Assembly: GCA_018402235.1 (NCBI GenBank)
Contig: JAGYJJ010000004.1
Span: 579,256-643,255, forward strand
Direction of reading: 5' to 3'
Source of the DNA: Candidatus Nanopelagicales bacterium
GTDB lineage: Bacteria; Actinomycetota; Actinomycetes; S36-B12
Length of the DNA: 64,000 nucleotides
A model generated the notes under the pieces. It saw nothing but the letters and a program-made list of their open reading frames with translations. It searched no databases and was not told the origin of the DNA. The position numbers and the translations under genes are program-made. Of this stretch, positions 62,390-64,000 are shown piece by piece (positions within the stretch are counted from its first letter, which is position 1; each line of letters starts with the position of its first letter).

Positions 62390-62755
62390 TTAAGCGAGGA
62401 CTGCGGAGAGCTCTCCCAGACGCGTCGGCAGCACCCGGTACCAGGTCCAGTACCCGCGCTTCTCCGAGGCAACGAGTCCAGCCTTCGACAGCACCTTCAG
62501 ATGGTGGCTGACCGTGGGCTGCGACAAACCCAACGGTTCGGTCAGATCGCATACGCACGCTTCGCAGCCGGGCAATGTCCGCAGCAGGGCAAGGATCTGC
62601 AATCGCGCCGGATCGGCCACCGCCTTGAGCAGCACAGCCAATTCCTCGGCCGTCGACCGATCGATCTGCTCGCCCAATCCCGAGGGGCAGCACGCCGGGC
62701 CCGCCACCGGAATCCTGGGAGCAACGGCAACTCGGGAGCTCGACGACACAGGCAC
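62390..62755 (-). CDS. arsR: ArsR family metalloregulator (arsenic-type)
   Basis: 121 residues. Winged HTH: LKAVADPARLQILALLRTLPGCEACVCDLTEPLGLSQPTVSHHLKVLSKAGLVASEKRGYWTWYRV. The cysteines in GCEACVCDL at the start of the recognition-helix region are the ELCVCDL-type As(III) site; a further CC pair (ACCPSG) lies near the N-terminus. It should repress itself and the divergent aquaporin-arsC genes until As(III) binds. The start GTG is at 62755; later starts are possible. Confidence 0.9.
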   Translation of the reverse strand: MPVSSSSRVAVAPRIPVAGPACCPSGLGEQIDRSTAEELAVLLKAVADPARLQILALLRTLPGCEACVCDLTEPLGLSQPTVSHHLKVLSKAGLVASEKRGYWTWYRVLPTRLGELSAVLA

Positions 62756-62779
62756 ATATCTATATTGACATAGATCGAT
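62756..62779. promoter_or_regulatory. Divergent ars operator/promoter region (24 bp)
   Basis: Only 24 bases separate the arsR and aquaporin starts. They contain ctat-attgac-atag, an inverted repeat, within a larger AT-rich near-palindrome (atatc...gatat). ArsR dimers bind such sites. With no room for ribosome sites, both genes are probably leaderless or start further inside. Confidence 0.55.
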
Positions 62780-63497
62780 ATGGATGCCAAGGTTCGACGC
62801 GTGCCGCGCCGCTTATTCGCCGAGTACCTCGGCACCGCGATGCTCGTCGCTGCCGTTGTGGGCAGCGGAATCATGGGAACGCTTTTAACGAACGACGACG
62901 CTGTCATCCTGATACTCAATGCACTCAGCACGGTCCTCGCCCTGGGCGTGCTCATCTGGATGCTCGGCCCGATTTCTGGTGCCCACTTCAACCCCGCTGT
63001 AACAGCGGTCACGTTGGTCAAGCGCGAGGTCAACCCCGGTGAGGGCTTCGCCTACATCGTCTTCCAAATACTCGGCGGCCTCTCTGGCGTGGCGCTGGCC
63101 AACGTGATGTTTGAACTGCCCGCCTTCGATCCGTCCACCAACGCGCGTAATGGATTCCCCACCTGGCTCGGCGAGATCGTGGCCACGGCTGGATTGATTC
63201 TTATCATCGGCGCCCTCACCCGAACCGGCCGCGGACACCTCGGGCCGGTTCTGGTTCCCGCCTGGATCGGCTCTGCCTACTTCTTCACGCTCATCGACAT
63301 CCTTCGCCAACCCAGCAGTCACCATCGGTCGATCCATGACCGATACCTTCACCGGAATCGCCCCATCGGATGTTCTGCCGTTCATCGCCTTCCAGTTGAT
63401 CGGAGCCGCCGTCGGGGCGCTGCTCACCGAGGTGCTGTACCCGCGCAAGCACCCTGAGCCGCTCGACCTGCCGGATCCCGTTCACCAGAAAGGCTGA
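62780..63497 (+). CDS. aqpS: Aquaporin (arsenite channel candidate), one-base frameshift
   Basis: About 239 residues after correction. MIP family: six helices with the first NPA box in GAHFNPAVTAVTLV. An extra C at 63290 (cacg-C-tca) breaks the frame before the second box; removing it gives FFTSSTSFANPAVTIGRSMTD with the second NPA and its Arg, then FQLIGAAVGALLTEVLYP and a stop at 63495-63497. In Sinorhizobium, AqpS between arsR and arsC lets arsenite made by ArsC flow out of the cell; the order here is the same. As written the protein is cut before the last pore half. Confidence 0.82.
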
Positions 63498-63498
63498 G

Positions 63499-63900
63499 AT
63501 GTCCCAAAAGCCCACCGTCCTATTCGTCTGCGTTCATAACGCTGGCCGCTCGCAAATGGCTGCCGCCTACCTCGCGCATCTATCCGAAGGGCGCATCGAA
63601 GTGCGCTCGGCTGGATCGGCACCCGGCGACGCCGTGAACCCCGCTGCGGTCGAAGCGATGGCCGAAGAAGGCATCGACATCAGCGCAGCAGTCCCCAAAA
63701 TCCTCACAACCGAAGCCGTCCAGGAGTCCGACGTGGTGATCACCATGGGCTGCGGCGACACCTGCCCGGTGTTCCCCGGCAAGCGCTACGAGGACTGGGT
63801 ACTCGAAGACCCGGCTGGCAAAGGCGTGGACTCGGTCCGCCCGATCCGCGACGACATCAAGGCGCGCATACAAACCCTGATCGCCGAACTCCTCCCCTAA
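63499..63900 (+). CDS. arsC: Arsenate reductase, low-molecular-weight phosphatase type
   Basis: 133 residues. Reduces As(V) to As(III). The phosphatase loop CVHNAGRS (Cys11 to Arg17) and the redox cysteines in MGCGDTCPVFPG (about Cys85 and Cys89) match thioredoxin- or mycothiol-linked ArsC, and EDWVLEDPAGKGVD holds the acid. Start ATG one base after the aquaporin stop with AGAAAGG upstream, so it is co-transcribed. Palindromic element copy 2 follows the stop by five bases. Confidence 0.95.
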   Translation: MSQKPTVLFVCVHNAGRSQMAAAYLAHLSEGRIEVRSAGSAPGDAVNPAAVEAMAEEGIDISAAVPKILTTEAVQESDVVITMGCGDTCPVFPGKRYEDWVLEDPAGKGVDSVRPIRDDIKARIQTLIAELLP

Positions 63901-63905
63901 TCCCT

Positions 63906-63972
63906 CCCGATGCGGTGTCAGGCGTCGGGCCTGAAATCGAAGATTTCGCCCGACGCCTGACACCGCATCGGG
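63906..63972. repeat. Palindromic element, copy 2 (25-bp perfect arms)
   Basis: Arms 63906-63930 and 63948-63972 pair perfectly; the loop holds a further small hairpin (gaaatc-gaa-gatttc). Same element as at 62304, but the pair aa/tt in the arms is changed to gg/cc, keeping the pairing. It starts right after arsC. Confidence 0.95.
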
Positions 63973-64000
63973 GGAAAGCGGCTCCGGAAATGACGATGGG

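Noticed and set aside
63580-63963. Minus-strand frame opposite arsC
   Set aside because: It begins inside palindrome copy 2 and mirrors arsC; no family likeness.

Overview
The window is a gene-dense, high-GC segment of an actinobacterial (Actinomycetota) chromosome. Gene content and order match conserved blocks of Mycobacterium and Streptomyces: DUF4191-RDD-glnA1-glnE-glnA2, RNase H/phosphatase-zinc ribbon-NIF3, ahpE-DUF3052-aceE, fasR-fabD-fabH-acpP-fabF-accD, and Rv3235-secA-comF-lpqB-mtrB-mtrA. An F420-type reductase, polyphosphate glucokinase, MoeZ, a large NAD-glutamate dehydrogenase and several apparently leaderless genes agree with this. I cannot name the genus; an uncultured, compact-genome actinobacterium fits best. 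I see no prophage, transposase or CRISPR array.

Layout: 0-7.3 kb is nitrogen control (glnA, glnE, glnA2). 7.4-12.6 kb holds NAD synthetase, a drug-type MFS exporter, panB and an F420-type reductase. 12.8-16.5 kb holds a lysine-rich histone-like repeat protein, a small conserved protein, map, ppgK, a MarR regulator and RNase P RNA. 16.5-21.5 kb has two secreted proteins, YaaA, RNase H/phosphatase, a zinc-ribbon coiled coil, NIF3 and tRNA-Val. 22-26.5 kb is a TPP-riboswitch-controlled thiamine ABC operon with a coupled FUSC-type exporter. 26.6-33.1 kb has ahpE, DUF3052, aceE, a ferritin-VIT1 fusion and fasR. 33.2-38.5 kb is the FAS-II/acyl-CoA carboxylase operon. 38.5-45.4 kb has moeZ, a MazEF-like pair and gdh. 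45.5-49.2 kb has DUF2505, patatin, WS/DGAT and an L,D-transpeptidase. 49.2-52.8 kb holds an orphan CpaE/SAF pair, an excisionase-type HTH gene and an Rv3235-type gene. 52.9-61.4 kb is secA, a LuxR-type regulator, comF and lpqB-mtrB-mtrA. 61.4-64 kb is a CPBP protease and a divergent arsenic module.

Three things stand out. (1) Short tandem duplications, unrelated in sequence and 10 to 32 bp in period, sit on or just after the stop codon of at least seven genes or convergent gene pairs. (2) Eight conserved genes (glnE, map, aceE, fabF, accD, a CpaE-like ATPase, an Rv3235 homologue, an aquaporin) each carry one or two small indels that break an otherwise well-conserved frame; sequencing or assembly error is the simplest explanation, but one glnE event is a 4-bp tandem duplication. 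(3) A perfect palindrome with about 25-bp arms occurs twice, with compensatory changes in both arms, exactly bracketing the arsR-aquaporin-arsC module. FabD also carries an unusual C-terminal biotinyl/lipoyl-like extension.
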